DNA from: Motacilla alba alba
Lineage: Eukaryota > Chordata > Aves > Passeriformes > Motacillidae
Assembly (NCBI RefSeq): GCF_015832195.1
Contig: NC_052027.1
Span: 19,380,688-19,444,687, forward strand
DNA: 64,000 nt
Reading direction: 5' to 3'
Part shown: positions 45,901-57,327 of the stretch, one piece after another
Numbering within the stretch: the first letter of the stretch is position 1
How the letters are laid out: every line of letters starts with the position of its first letter
Position numbers and translations under genes: made by a program
Notes under the pieces: model-generated
What the model saw: only the letters and a program-made list of their open reading frames with translations
The model's database searches: none
Told to the model about the DNA's origin: nothing

Positions 45901-48436
45901 ATCAGTGGGAGGAAGGAGCATTTAGCTGTCCATCTCCCTCCCGTGTGCAATGCCAGTGTGTCCTTCCGTGTGCTCTGTGCAGCCAGGCAGAAGAGCAGAG
46001 AGGGAAGGGGCCGGGCCCAGGGCTGTGCCCCGGGGCTGTGCCATTCACAGCTCCTTTGCTGGCCCAGGGAGCCTGAGCTGCTGCCACTGCCACTGCCAAG
46101 GCCTGGCCCTGCCTGGGGCTGGCTTTAGAGCTGCTGGCAGCTCCAGGGAGTCCTTTCTCCCGGGACTGCCCCGCAAGGGGCTCCTTCCATCCCAGTGTGG
46201 GGCCACTGCAGGCACGAGGTCCCCCTGCCCCTGCTCCGGAGTGGAAGGCAGAGCTGAGCGAGTGCCTTGGAGGGCACCAATCACCCAGGTGCACTCACTG
46301 CCACTGGGGCCTGAAGGAGAATCTTCAGCAGTGACACATTTGCTCTTCTGTCCCGCCTTTCTTTGCAGCTGAACCTGTTGGTGAAAGTGATCTGGATTTT
46401 CAACCCACCTTCAGGATTGAGCCTCTGGGGGATGCTGAGGGTAGGTCAAGGCTTTTCCCCTTGGGAGAGCTGCCAGCTCAGAGCCCAAAGCTCAGTCACG
46501 GAGACATCGCTGCAGGTGCCAGGACAGGCCATGCCCGTGTGTGCCCTCGCCCTGTGCAATCCCCTCACAATTTCTGCTCAGGCCTGGCAGCTGTTTGGAG
46601 GTGGAAGGGCCCTGACCCAGCTCTAAAAACTCAGATGTTTTGTGAATCCTATTCCCATTTTTGATAAGCATGACACCCTGAAGATGCCAGTAAAGAAATG
46701 GGGAATTGTTCTATCTTATCCAGCTGTTCTTTTTTGTTTCTCAAGTGATGGACCAAAAGACAGGACAGAAGAAGGTGTTTCCCCAAAGAAGCAGCGGCCC
46801 ATTGGCAGCCCCTGCTGCAAGAAGGAAGGCGATGCCAGGCAGGGGCACAAGCACAGGAGGTAATTGCTGCGCCAGGCTCAGCCGGCTCAGCCCGCGACGG
46901 GGCTGTGTGGCAGCAGCTCTTGCCCCGGGCCTGCCCTTGCATGGCCCAGCAGCAGCCAAAGCTGGAGGCGCCTCTGGAGGATTGGAGGCCTCTGGAGCTC
47001 GTTCCCAGCCCCGGGGAAACGGGACTCGTGCACCAACTGCGTCCCTCCCGCTGCAGCTGCTGCGGAGCTGGGCCTGAGTGCCCAGAGGCCCAAGGCACAG
47101 GAGCGGCCCCGAGCGGGAGCCCTGCTGCCAGCCCAGGGCCAGAGCCAGCCCCGGCTCCTGGCTGGGCAGGGGCTGCACTGGGTCCTGACAGAGCCTGACT
47201 CTGTCCCCTGGGGCTGGGGGAGCTGTCACGGGCCAGGGAGGGCCAGGGCTGGCAGTGGCTGCTCAGGGATGGCTTTGGCCCGGGTCCCTCGAAGCAGCGA
47301 CTGCCCAAGCAGCTGCGCTGCCCCCGGGCTCTCCTGCCGGCCTGCTGGGCTTTGCTGGGTGGCACAGCCTGTGCCAAGGGGCGGCAAGGTGCCTGCAGGC
47401 CCCAGCTCTGGGGGAAACAGAGAACGTCCTGCCCGTATGCACCGTGCTGCCAGCTCAGCAGGGCAGCACAGCACGGGCTCACGCTCCCCATGGCTCCCAC
47501 AGATGCAGATGGAACCACAACACACCTTCCTGATTCCCAGAAGGGCCTAGGGAGTGGTTTCTGCAAAGGAACAGGCTGCTGGCTCGGGTTAATGGCAGGC
47601 CTGCTTTTTTTGGAGCTTATCTTCATTTTATGCTGTGTCCGAATTTGGACCTACTGGAAGAGAAAACGGTGAGTCATTAGTTCATCTTTCCCTCAGATTC
47701 TTTGAAAGTCTACTGTAGACAGGAAATGTTCCCAGGGAGGCTGCTGTGGAGTTGTGGCCAGCCTGTGATTGTCCAGATAACTCTGGTGAGGGTTCTGCCG
47801 CTGCCCTGTGCTTTCATTGGCCTCCTAATTGCTGGGCCTTGTCCTGGGGGCCCACTGGGGCTGCAGCCAGTGCTGGCTCCCACTGAGGCTGCCTGGCCAA
47901 GAGCAGCCCCAGGGGCACAGGGCAGAGGCAAAGCAAGGCGGGGAGGAGAAAGAGCAGGGAGGAGATTGCCCTTGAGAGGCAGAGGCGCTCCGGGGCCCGC
48001 TCCTGGCCAGGGACCCTGCCCAGAGCCGTCCCCTGCTCGCCGGGGCCTTGAGGGGCAGCTGTCCAGCTGGGCCAAGCTGGGCCAGCAGCTCCAGCCCTGC
48101 TGGGGAGCCTTGCCAGCTCTGGGCCCTGCAGAGAGGCTGCAGGAGGCTCCCTGTGTGCCACTGGCTGCTGGGGCCTCAGCCACCTCCTCTCTTCACAGGA
48201 GCGCCTCTGCGGCTTCACAAGACCAGCCAAAGAACTCTGTTCGGTGTTATGAGAACTGGACCTGTCATCTTGCATCTCCGTGCCAGTGTCCCTTGTCCCT
48301 TCCACGGCTGCATTATCAGCTTGTTGCCGTGGATGTTCGGCCACCACCCAGAACAGGGGCCTCTGTCCCTGAAGCTGCTGGCCCTGGTGTCCGGCCAGAA
48401 CCCAAGGTGGGCCCCTCCTGCCAGGGAAGGGCTTGA
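39998..48436 (+). CDS. Gene D: complete cassette-exon single-pass surface protein (422 aa)
   Basis: Exons: signal 39998-40094, a1 40452-40523, b1 40894-40965, c1 42809-42880, d1 43322-43429, a2 44119-44190, c2 44469-44537, d2 44990-45064, a3 45671-45712, b3 46369-46440, d3 46746-46859, TM 47503-47668, tail 48199-48436. The frame is open throughout 423 codons including the stop. Residues 1-22 are the signal peptide. Cassettes: 33-140 (a-b-c-d), 141-212 (a-c-d), 213-288 (a-b-d). One N-glycosylation sequon (NDT) lies at 46-48. The membrane helix is about 315-334 with Glu326 inside, then KRKR. The cytoplasmic tail is 344-422 with LHYQLV at 381-386 (ITIM-like spacing) and Pro-rich segments. The a1 donor is GC. 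An ERV fragment lies antisense in intron 3. No known family was recognised. Confidence 0.78.
41030..42476 (-). mobile_element. ERV env-LTR fragment in gene D, antisense in the b1-c1 intron
   Basis: Same breakpoint and content as in A and B: env 3' part ending at a stop (42040-42042), polypurine tract, and LTR at 41580-41030 starting TGTGGGAATCC. It is closest to the A copy over the segment where B has an 8-bp deletion, but it shares with B the env stop that A lacks. Confidence 0.8.
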
Positions 48437-50556
48437 GCAACACCTTTGGGCATGAGCTCTGGTCTCTGGCTGGTAGCAGCAGCACTGGCTGAGCTGCTTG
48501 TCTGGGCACAGCCAGTGCTGGGCAGGCAGCAGACGGCCATGGGGCTCCTGAGACCAGCAGCTGCTATGTTTGCTTCTCATTTTGTAAGATTTCAGTATAT
48601 TTTTCATAGCTACTTCCCTTAGTATTTCTTCCCATTTCCCACCATAGTTCTATTTTTTCCAAAGTAGTTTTAAAATCTGGAAAAACTTGGCACATTTTTG
48701 CACGTCAAAAATAAAAAATAAATAGGCACTTAGGTTGCAATCTTTACTCTAGGAAGAACTAAGGCACCCTGAGAGACACAGCCTGCTTCTGAGGCTCTTT
48801 TCCCACTGCAGACTTGTGCCTAATCACAAAAGCTAACATCAAACCTTTTCCCTGATATTTTCCGGGATTTCTGACAAGCTCTCTTCTCAGCCTTCAGAGG
48901 CAAACTTTGAGCACAGCAGGAATCTCGGCAAGTCCCCATCTTTGCTTGCTTCTGCAAGAACTGCCTCAGTTCCAGAGCAGAGGCTTCTCTCAGCTTCCTG
49001 CCGCCCCGCTCGGCCCCAAGCCTGTGCCCAGCCCTCTCCTGCAGCTGCTGCGCTGCCGTGGAGCTGCTGTCAAACACAGCGGCTCTGCCACAGCCCCTCA
49101 GCAGGACTGGAGAAGCTTTCTGGCCTTGCCCTCAGTGGCCTGGGGCCTTCTCTAAGCACAAGCTGAGCTTTTGAATGCTGTGTTTCACCTGGCACAGGAA
49201 CTGATGCTGCCTTTCTCGCGGAGGCTCAACTCCCATGGGCTTTCAAAGCTTTGTGGCCAGCATGAGGCCTGGGAAACCATGTAATGCAGCCATTAAGTCT
49301 TGAAAATGGCCCAGCCTGTCTATCAAAGAAGCTTGTTCAAATGCTGGAGCCCACCCAGAGCAGCCTTCCAGGGCATATCTTTCTCCCCTGCACCTCTCCC
49401 TAGATGACTGCCAAACAGCACCTTTGACAGTTCTTTTCTCCAGAAGCTGAATGGGGCCATTTTATCTGGGGGAGAAAAAAATGAAATGTTCTGTGATACC
49501 ATCCTCATCGTCATCATCATCACCACCACAATGAGCTGCAAATTGGTTAAATGACATCAACAACTCTGACTGGGACTTATTTCTCAGAGTGCAGTGCTGG
49601 CTTTACTGCCCCTTGAAACTGCAGATGTGCTACAGTCTTTAACATCAGCTTGCTGCAGATGTAAAGTGGAGTGAAGCACAGCTCTGTGAGAGCTTGAGGG
49701 ATTGGGCCTCCACTGGCACTCTTGTGTGTCTGGAGTGACCCGCGCCCAGCCATCTGGCACCTGAAGAGCAAAGCGGGTTCTGGAAAAGCACAGGCCACAG
49801 AGGGGCTTGGACTGCATGGGGCCCATCCCTGTCAGGGCTGACATGACCATTTCCCCTTAGGCCTGCGTTTTCTGAGAAAGCACTGCTCACTTGAAACATT
49901 TTGGAAAGTTTATTAAACCTTTACAAACATCTTACAAAAGGACTAACTAAAGAAAAAGAGGTCTGGGAAGCCCCCCCTGCCCCGTGGCTGCCTGCCAGGT
50001 GGCTGCCTCAGCTTCAGGATGGATGCTTGGCCTTTCAAATCCCTCGGGGTTGCATTAGCCACCCCTGGCCCCTCCCAAAGTCTGTCAGTCAGCTCTTCTT
50101 TGCCCTTTATTGCTGGAGATTGCTAACTTGACACTTGATTGGAGGTCAGGTGTTGTCATGCTGCACCCCCCTGGCAACAAGCTTTTCCATTCCTAGCTCT
50201 CCAATGCCAGGGGTATTTGTCCGTGCCTTTGTTCTACCTGTCCTGGACAAGCCAGGCTGTCTGATGGCAACAGTACAGAGGGGGGAAAGGGGATTATGGA
50301 GAGAACAGAGGACATCTAAACAACAAATCACAATAACATCCCTACACATCAGTAAAGCTTCTCCTGATATACACACAATATTCATCCCAGAATTGCCAGA
50401 GCCAATCATCACATTATCTATCTATTACAGTTTGGATGGAGAGCAGCACTACGATCTTGCTAAAGGAAAAGAGGGTACAAAGGTCCCTGGAGTCCCCTGC
50501 CCTAGTACCTCACCAGTCGGGAAAGGAAGAGGGCAACATGTGGCCGGCTGCTTAAA
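48437..50556 (+). repeat. 3' flank of gene D, duplicated at ~52980-55080
   Basis: After the stop come the 3' UTR-like module with AATAAA at 48710-48715 and 48717-48722, then about 1.6 kb nearly identical to 53434-55080 (offset 4,527 bp). The block includes a TCATCATCATCACCACCAC-type microsatellite near 49510 and 'tttattaaacc', which reads AATAAA on the minus strand, near 49909. No splice-bounded exon was recognised. The sequence runs into the assembly gap. Confidence 0.6.
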
Positions 50557-51556
50557 NNNNNNNNNNNNNNNNNNNNNNNNNNNNNNNNNNNNNNNNNNNN
50601 NNNNNNNNNNNNNNNNNNNNNNNNNNNNNNNNNNNNNNNNNNNNNNNNNNNNNNNNNNNNNNNNNNNNNNNNNNNNNNNNNNNNNNNNNNNNNNNNNNNN
50701 NNNNNNNNNNNNNNNNNNNNNNNNNNNNNNNNNNNNNNNNNNNNNNNNNNNNNNNNNNNNNNNNNNNNNNNNNNNNNNNNNNNNNNNNNNNNNNNNNNNN
50801 NNNNNNNNNNNNNNNNNNNNNNNNNNNNNNNNNNNNNNNNNNNNNNNNNNNNNNNNNNNNNNNNNNNNNNNNNNNNNNNNNNNNNNNNNNNNNNNNNNNN
50901 NNNNNNNNNNNNNNNNNNNNNNNNNNNNNNNNNNNNNNNNNNNNNNNNNNNNNNNNNNNNNNNNNNNNNNNNNNNNNNNNNNNNNNNNNNNNNNNNNNNN
51001 NNNNNNNNNNNNNNNNNNNNNNNNNNNNNNNNNNNNNNNNNNNNNNNNNNNNNNNNNNNNNNNNNNNNNNNNNNNNNNNNNNNNNNNNNNNNNNNNNNNN
51101 NNNNNNNNNNNNNNNNNNNNNNNNNNNNNNNNNNNNNNNNNNNNNNNNNNNNNNNNNNNNNNNNNNNNNNNNNNNNNNNNNNNNNNNNNNNNNNNNNNNN
51201 NNNNNNNNNNNNNNNNNNNNNNNNNNNNNNNNNNNNNNNNNNNNNNNNNNNNNNNNNNNNNNNNNNNNNNNNNNNNNNNNNNNNNNNNNNNNNNNNNNNN
51301 NNNNNNNNNNNNNNNNNNNNNNNNNNNNNNNNNNNNNNNNNNNNNNNNNNNNNNNNNNNNNNNNNNNNNNNNNNNNNNNNNNNNNNNNNNNNNNNNNNNN
51401 NNNNNNNNNNNNNNNNNNNNNNNNNNNNNNNNNNNNNNNNNNNNNNNNNNNNNNNNNNNNNNNNNNNNNNNNNNNNNNNNNNNNNNNNNNNNNNNNNNNN
51501 NNNNNNNNNNNNNNNNNNNNNNNNNNNNNNNNNNNNNNNNNNNNNNNNNNNNNNNN
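50557..51556. other. Assembly gap, exactly 1,000 N
   Basis: A round 1,000 N is a conventional placeholder for unknown length. It interrupts the duplicated 3' flank of gene D on the left and starts again inside exon d3 of gene E on the right. Any 5' exons of E, if they exist, would be inside it. Confidence 0.99.
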
Positions 51557-52877
51557 GTGTTTCCCCAAAGAAGCAGTGGCCCATTGGCAGCCCCTGCTGC
51601 AAGAAGGAAGGCGATGCCAGGCAGAGGCACAGGCGCAGGAGGTAATTGCTGCGCCAGGCTCAGCCCTCAGTAGGGCTGTGTAAGAGCAGCTCTTCTCCCA
51701 GGGCCTGCCCTTGCACGGCCCAGCAGCAGCCAAAGCTGGAGGCGCCTCTGGAGGCTTGGAGGCCTCTGGAGCTCGTTCCCAGCCCCGGGGAAACGGGACT
51801 CGTGCACCAACTGCGTCCCTCCCGCTGCAGCTGCTGCGGAGCTGGCCCTGAGTGCCCAGAGGCCCAAGGCACAGGAGCGGCCCCGAGCGGGAGCCCTGCT
51901 GCCAGCCCAGGGCCAGAGCCAGCCCCGGCTCCCGGCTGGGCAGGGGCTGCACTGGGTCCTGACAGGGCCTGACTCTGTCCCCTGGGGCTGGGCGAGCTGT
52001 CACGGGCCAGGGAGGGCCAGGGCTGGCAGTGGCTGCTCAGGGATGGCTTTGGCCCGTGTCCCTCGAAGCAGTGACTGCCCAAGCAGCTGCGCTGCCCCCG
52101 GGCTCTCCTGCCGGCCTGCTGGGCTTTGCTGGGTGGCACAGCCTGTGCCAAGGGGCGGCAAGGTGCCTGCAGGCCCCAGCTCTGGGGGAAACAGAGAACG
52201 TCCTGCCCGTATGCACCGTGCTGCCAGCTCAGCAGGACAGCACAGCACGGGCTCACGCTCCCCATGGCTCCCACAGATGCAGATGGAACCACAACACACC
52301 TTCCTGATTCCCAGAAGGGCCTTGGGAGTGGTTTCTGCAAGGGAACAGGCTGCTGGCTAGGGTTAATAGCAGGCCTGCTTTTTTTGGAGCTTATCTTCAT
52401 TTTATGCTGTGTCCGAATTTGGACCTACTGGAAGAGAAAACGGTGAGTCCTTTGTTCAACTTTCCTTCAAACAGTTTCTTTTGAAAGTCGGCTGTAGATA
52501 GGAAACATTCCCAGAGAGGCTGCAGCAGAGTTGTGGCCAGCCTGTGATTGTCCAGATAACTCTGCTGAGGGTTCTGCTGCTGCCCTGTGCTTTCATTGGC
52601 CTCCTAATTGCTGGGCCTTGTCCTGGGGGGCCCCTGTGTCCTGGGGGGCCCCCTTGTCCTGGGGGGCCCCTGGGGGGCTCCCTGTGTGCCACTGGCTGCT
52701 GGGGCCTCAGCCACCTCCTCTCTTCACAGGAGCGCCTCTGCGGCTTCACAAGAGCGGCCAAAGAACTCAGGCAGGGAGAACTGGACCTGTCATCTTGCAT
52801 CTCCGTGCCAGTGTCCCTTGTCCCTTCCACGGCTGCATTATCAGCTTATTGCCGTGGACGTTCGTCCACCACCCTGA
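51557..52877 (+). CDS. Gene E: 3' end of a further copy (d3, TM and tail exons), 5' part in the gap
   Basis: Visible exons are d3 (cut by the gap, ends 51641), TM 52277-52442 and tail 52730-52877. The TM exon is the same length as in D and nearly identical, with the intramembrane Glu and KRKR. The tail keeps LHYQLI but stops at TGA (52875-52877) right after VRPPP, where D has an Arg codon. It is therefore 48 residues rather than 78. The TM-tail intron is shorter by ~240 bp and contains a GGGGGGCCC-rich tandem repeat (about 52620-52675). It could be an independent gene or a partial duplication whose exons serve as alternative 3' exons for D. Confidence 0.6.
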
Positions 52878-53433
52878 ACAGGAGCCTCTGTCCCCGAAGC
52901 TGCTGGCCCTGGTGTCCGGCCAGGACCCAAGGTGGGCCCCTCCTGCCAGGGAAGGGCTGGAGCAACACCTTTGGGCATGAGCTCGGGTCTCTGGCTGGTA
53001 GCAGCAGCACTGGCTGAGCTGCTTGTTTGGGCACAGCCAGTGCTGGGCAGGCAGCCAGGCCATGGGGCTCATGGGAGGACCAGCAGCTACTATGTATATT
53101 TCACATTTTACAAGATTTCAGAATATTTTCCATAGAAAATCCCCCTAATATTTCTTCTTGTTTCCCACAATAGTTCTATCTTTTTCAAAGTAGTTTTAAA
53201 AATTAGGAAAACTTAGAACATTTTTTACCTTTCTAGAATAAAAAATAAATATGCATTTAATTGGTAATCTTCACTCTAGGAAGAACTAAGGCACCCTGAG
53301 AGACACAGCCTGCTTCTGAGGCTCTTTTCCCACTGCAGACTTGTGCCTAATCACAAAAGCTAACATCAAACCTTTTCCCTGATATTTTCAGGGATTTCTG
53401 ACAAGCTCTCTTCTCAGCCTTCAGAGGCAAACT

Positions 53434-55080
53434 TTGAGCACAGCAGGAATCTCAGCAAGTCCCCATCTTTGCTTGCTTCTGCAAGAACTGCCTCAGTTCC
53501 AGAGCAGAGGCTTCTCTCAGCTTCCTGCCGCCCCGCTCGGCCCCAAGCCTGTGCCCAGCCCTCTCCTGCAGCTGCTGCGCTGCCGTGGAGCTGCTGTCAA
53601 ACACAGCGGCTCTGCCACAGCCCCTCAGCAGGACTGGAGAAGCTCTCTGGCCTTGCCCTCAGTGGCCTGGGGCCTTCTCTAAGCACAAGCTGAGCTTTTG
53701 AATGCTGTGTTTCACCTGGCACAGGAACTGATGCTGCCTTTCTCGCAGAGGCTCAACTCCCATGGGCTTTCAAAGCTTTGTGGCCAGCATGAGGCCTGGG
53801 AAACCATGTAATGCAGCCATTAAGTCTTGAAAATGGCCCAGCCTGTCTATCAAAGAAGCTTGTTCAAATGCTGGAGCCCACCCAGAGCAGCCTTCCAGGG
53901 CATATCTTTCTCCCCTGCACCTCTCCCTAGATGACTGCCAAACAGCACCTTTGACAGTTCTTTTCTCCAGAAGCTGAATGGGGCCATTTTATCTGGGGGA
54001 GAAAAAAATGAAATGTTCTGTGATACCATCCTCATCGTCATCATCATCACCACCACAATGAGCTGCAAATTGGTTAAATGACATCAACAACTCTGACTGG
54101 GACTTATTTCTCAGAGTGCAGCGCTGGCTTTACTGCCCCTTGAAACTGCAGATGTGCTACAGTCTTTAACATCAGCTTGCTGCAGATGTAATGTGGAGTG
54201 AAGCACAGCTCTGTGAGAGCTTGAGGGATTGGGCCTGCACTGGCACTCTTGTGTGTCTGGAGTGACCCGCGCCCAGCCATCTGGCACCTGAAGAGCAAAG
54301 CGGGTTCTGGAAAAGCACAGGCCACAGAGGGGCTTGGACTGCATGGGGCCCATCCCTGTCAGGGCTGACATGACCATTTCCCCTTAGGCCTGCGTTTTCT
54401 GAGAAAGCACTGCTCACTTGAAACATTTTGGAAAGTTTATTAAACCTTTACAAACATCTTACAAAAGGACTAACTAAAGAAAAAGAGGCCTGGGAAGCCC
54501 CCCTGCCCCGTGGCTGCCTGCCAGGTGGCTGCCTCAGCTTCAGGATGGATGCTTGGCCTTTCAAATCCCTCGGGGTTGCATTAGCCACCCCTGGCCCCTC
54601 CCAAAGTCTGTCAGTCAGCTCTTCTTTGCCCTTTATTGCTGGAGATTGCTAACTTGACACTTGATTGGAGGTCAGGTGTTGTCATGCTGCACCCCCCTGG
54701 CAACAAGCTTTTCCATTCCTAGCTCTCCAATGCCAGGGGTATTTGTCAGTGCCTTTGTTCTACCAGTCCTGGACAAGCCAGGCTGTCTGATGGCAACAGT
54801 ACAGAGGGGGGAAAGGGGATTATGGAGAGAACAGAGGACATCTAAACAACAAATCACAATAACATCCCTACACATCAGTAAAGCTTCTCCTGATATACAC
54901 ACAATATTCATCCCAGAATTGCCAGAGCCAATCATCACATTATCTATCTATTACAGTTTGGATGGAGACCAGCACTACGATCTTGCTAAAGGAAAAGAGG
55001 GTACAAAGGTCCCTGGAGTCCCCTGCCCTAGTACCTCACCAGTCGGGAAAGGAAGAGGGCAACATGTGGCCGGCTGTTTA
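53434..55080 (+). repeat. Copy of the 3' flank of gene D
   Basis: Nearly identical to 48907-50556 with scattered substitutions and one 2-base length difference near 54500. It defines a direct segmental duplication of the D/E 3' ends. Confidence 0.85.
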
Positions 55081-55191
55081 AAAGGAGGCTGTGTTCCCCA
55101 AACTTTGAGGGAGAAAACCCCAGCAGCGGATGTCCCAGTGGTCTCTCTCCCTTTATTCAAACAAAGCTGCAGGACTCCTCTGGCTCCTTGA
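54661..55191 (+). other. 176-codon open frame in the duplicated 3' flank, status unclear
   Basis: An open frame begins MIGGQVLSCCTPLATSF and runs to 55191. The copy after gene D (from 50135) is also open up to the gap. I recognise no domain, signal or splice site. Codon content is not obviously constrained and a minus-strand frame overlaps it. It could be chance in a recent duplicate. Confidence 0.2.
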
Positions 55192-55199
55192 TGGACACT

Positions 55200-57327
55200 G
55201 CCTTTTCACAGCATCATTTTTATGCACACCTGTTTCTTTGTATCAGAGGATCACCAGCCTGCAGTGACTCACTGCCACTCTGGCCTGCAGGAGAAATGGA
55301 ACATAATTTCCATTGGAGTCCTCCCAGAGGGAAGAACAAACCCAGAGGTGCATTTCCCTCAGCCTTCTCCTGAGACTCAGCAGCCAGGGCTTGTGCTGCA
55401 CATGTGTTGCATAATATACCAAGCTGAACTTTCTATACATTTCTCTAGTCAGGCTTGGTTTGCCTTTGCCTTGGGGAAAGGAATTGGAATGGGTTTTTTT
55501 AAGGGATGCTATACCACTCAAGGTAAATGAGCTTAACATCTCAATGAACTGGGAATAACCCTAAAGGTACCCAGAGAGACAGTGACCATCAAGAGCACAC
55601 CAACAACCATCAGCACACATCACGGAACACCAGCCCCAGACACTGCCCCCTGGCATAGCTGGAGACACCTGGTGTGGAAAAGGCTGAGAAGGAAATCAAG
55701 GAGTGTGGACTTTATTAATATCAGAGGTGAAGAAATCCGGGTCCAGTAGGAAAAGAAATGCTAAGAACTACGCCACTTGAGACCAATGAACATGAAACGA
55801 ATGGACTTCTGTGGATTTTGGAGAGGAAAAAGGCTGGGCAAAATCTAGTAAAACTCAGGTGTCACGGTATGATTTCCTCTGCGCACACGGGCCATGTGTG
55901 GATGAAATTATTTCTGTTGCACATCCTGGCCACAACGACATCGTGGCCAGAATAAATGCCTCGATTCTGGGCCACTAAGATGTTGATGCAGGGCCTTTGT
56001 TTTCCCCGCAGTTTCAGTGACATCTGGACAGGCCATGCCCAGCAGAGTGGGAAGGGATCCATGGCAGCCTCAGTGCCCCGCTGCTGCTTTCCTAGAGGAA
56101 GGAATGGCTCCCTGGCAGCTTCTGCTGCAAGAAGGAAGGCGATGCCAGTCACGGGCACGGGCGCAGGAGGCAATTGCTGCGCCAGGCTCAGCCGGCTCAG
56201 CCCGTGGCGGGGCTGTGTGGCAGCAGCTCTTGCACGGCCCAGCAGCAGCCAAAGCTGCAGGCGCCTCTGGAGGACTGGAGGCCTCTGGAGCTCGTTCCCA
56301 GCCCCTGGGAAACAGGACTCGTGCACCAACTGCGTCCCTCCCGCTGCAGCTGCTGCGGAGCTGGCCCTGAGTGCCCAGAGGCCCAAGGCACAGGAGCGGC
56401 CCCGAGCGGGAGCCCTGCTGCCAGCCCAGGGCCAGAGCCAGCCCCGGCTCCCGGCTGGGCAGGGGCTCCAGGGTGTCCTTGAGGGGCAAATGTTCCCAGG
56501 GAAGCTGCAGTGGAGTTGTGGCCAGCCTGTGATGGTCCAGATAACTCTGCTGAGGGTTCTGCCGCTGCCCTGTGCTTTCATTGGCCTCCTAATTGCTGGG
56601 CCTTGTCCTGGGGGCCCCGCTGGGGCTGCAGCCAGTGCTGGCTCCCACTGAGGCTGCCTGGCCAAGAGCAGCCCCAGGGGCACAGGGCAGAGGCAAAGCA
56701 AGGCGGGGAGGAGAAAGAGCAGGGAGGAGATTGCCCCTGAGAGGCAGAGGCGCTCCGGGGCCCGCTCCTGGCCAGGGACCCTGCCCAGAGCCGTCCCCTG
56801 CTCGCCGGGGCCTTGAGGGGCAGCTGTCCAGCTGGGCCAAGCTGGGCCAGCAGCTCCAGCCCTGCTGGGGAGCCTTGCCAGCTCTGGGCCCTGCAGAGAG
56901 GCTGCAGGAGGCTCCCTGTGTGCCACTGGCTGCTGGGGCCTCAGCCACCTCCTCTCTTCACAGGAGCGCCTCTGCGGCTTCACAAGACTGGCCAAACACC
57001 TCAGTTCAGAAGAACTGGACCTGTCATCTTACTTCTCCATGCGCCTGTCCCTTGTCCCTGCCACGGCTGCATTGCCAGTTTGTTGCTGGGCACATGCTGC
57101 TGCTATCACCACCCAGAGCAGGAGCCTCTGTCCCCAAAGGTGCTGGCCCTGGTGTCCAGCCAGGCCAGGAGGTGCAGCCCTCCTGCCAAGGCACGCCTTG
57201 TGTCCAGCAACATCTTTGGGCTTCAGCTCAGGTGTCTGTGTGCTACCAGCAGCACTGGCACTGGCAGAGCTGCTTGTCTGGGCACAGCCAGGGGTGGGCA
57301 GGCAGCAGCCGGCCATGGGGCTCCTGA
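55200..57327 (+). pseudogene. Pseudogene fragment F: intron and d-exon remnants plus a read-through tail exon
   Basis: Bases 55290-55400 retain the c-exon flanks with the exon itself deleted. About 56010-56095 is a diverged copy of the conserved c-d intron block, joined to the 3' half of a d exon (to 56169), whose donor is GCAATT. There is no TM exon; the d3-TM intron sequence jumps to the TM-tail intron near 56465. The tail exon at 56964 has a good acceptor and LHCQFV, and lacks the usual stop, so the frame reads on to 57327. The unit has lost its signal, TM and most ectodomain exons. Confidence 0.6.

Noticed and set aside
46649..47626. 325-codon minus-strand open frame (and similar at 15335-16210, 51660-52400)
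   Set aside because: It is antisense to the d3 exon, intron and TM exon. The openness is compositional and the sense model explains the conservation at splice sites.
50135..51673. Long open frames spanning the N run
   Set aside because: They exist only because N codons do not produce stops; there is no evidence of continuity.
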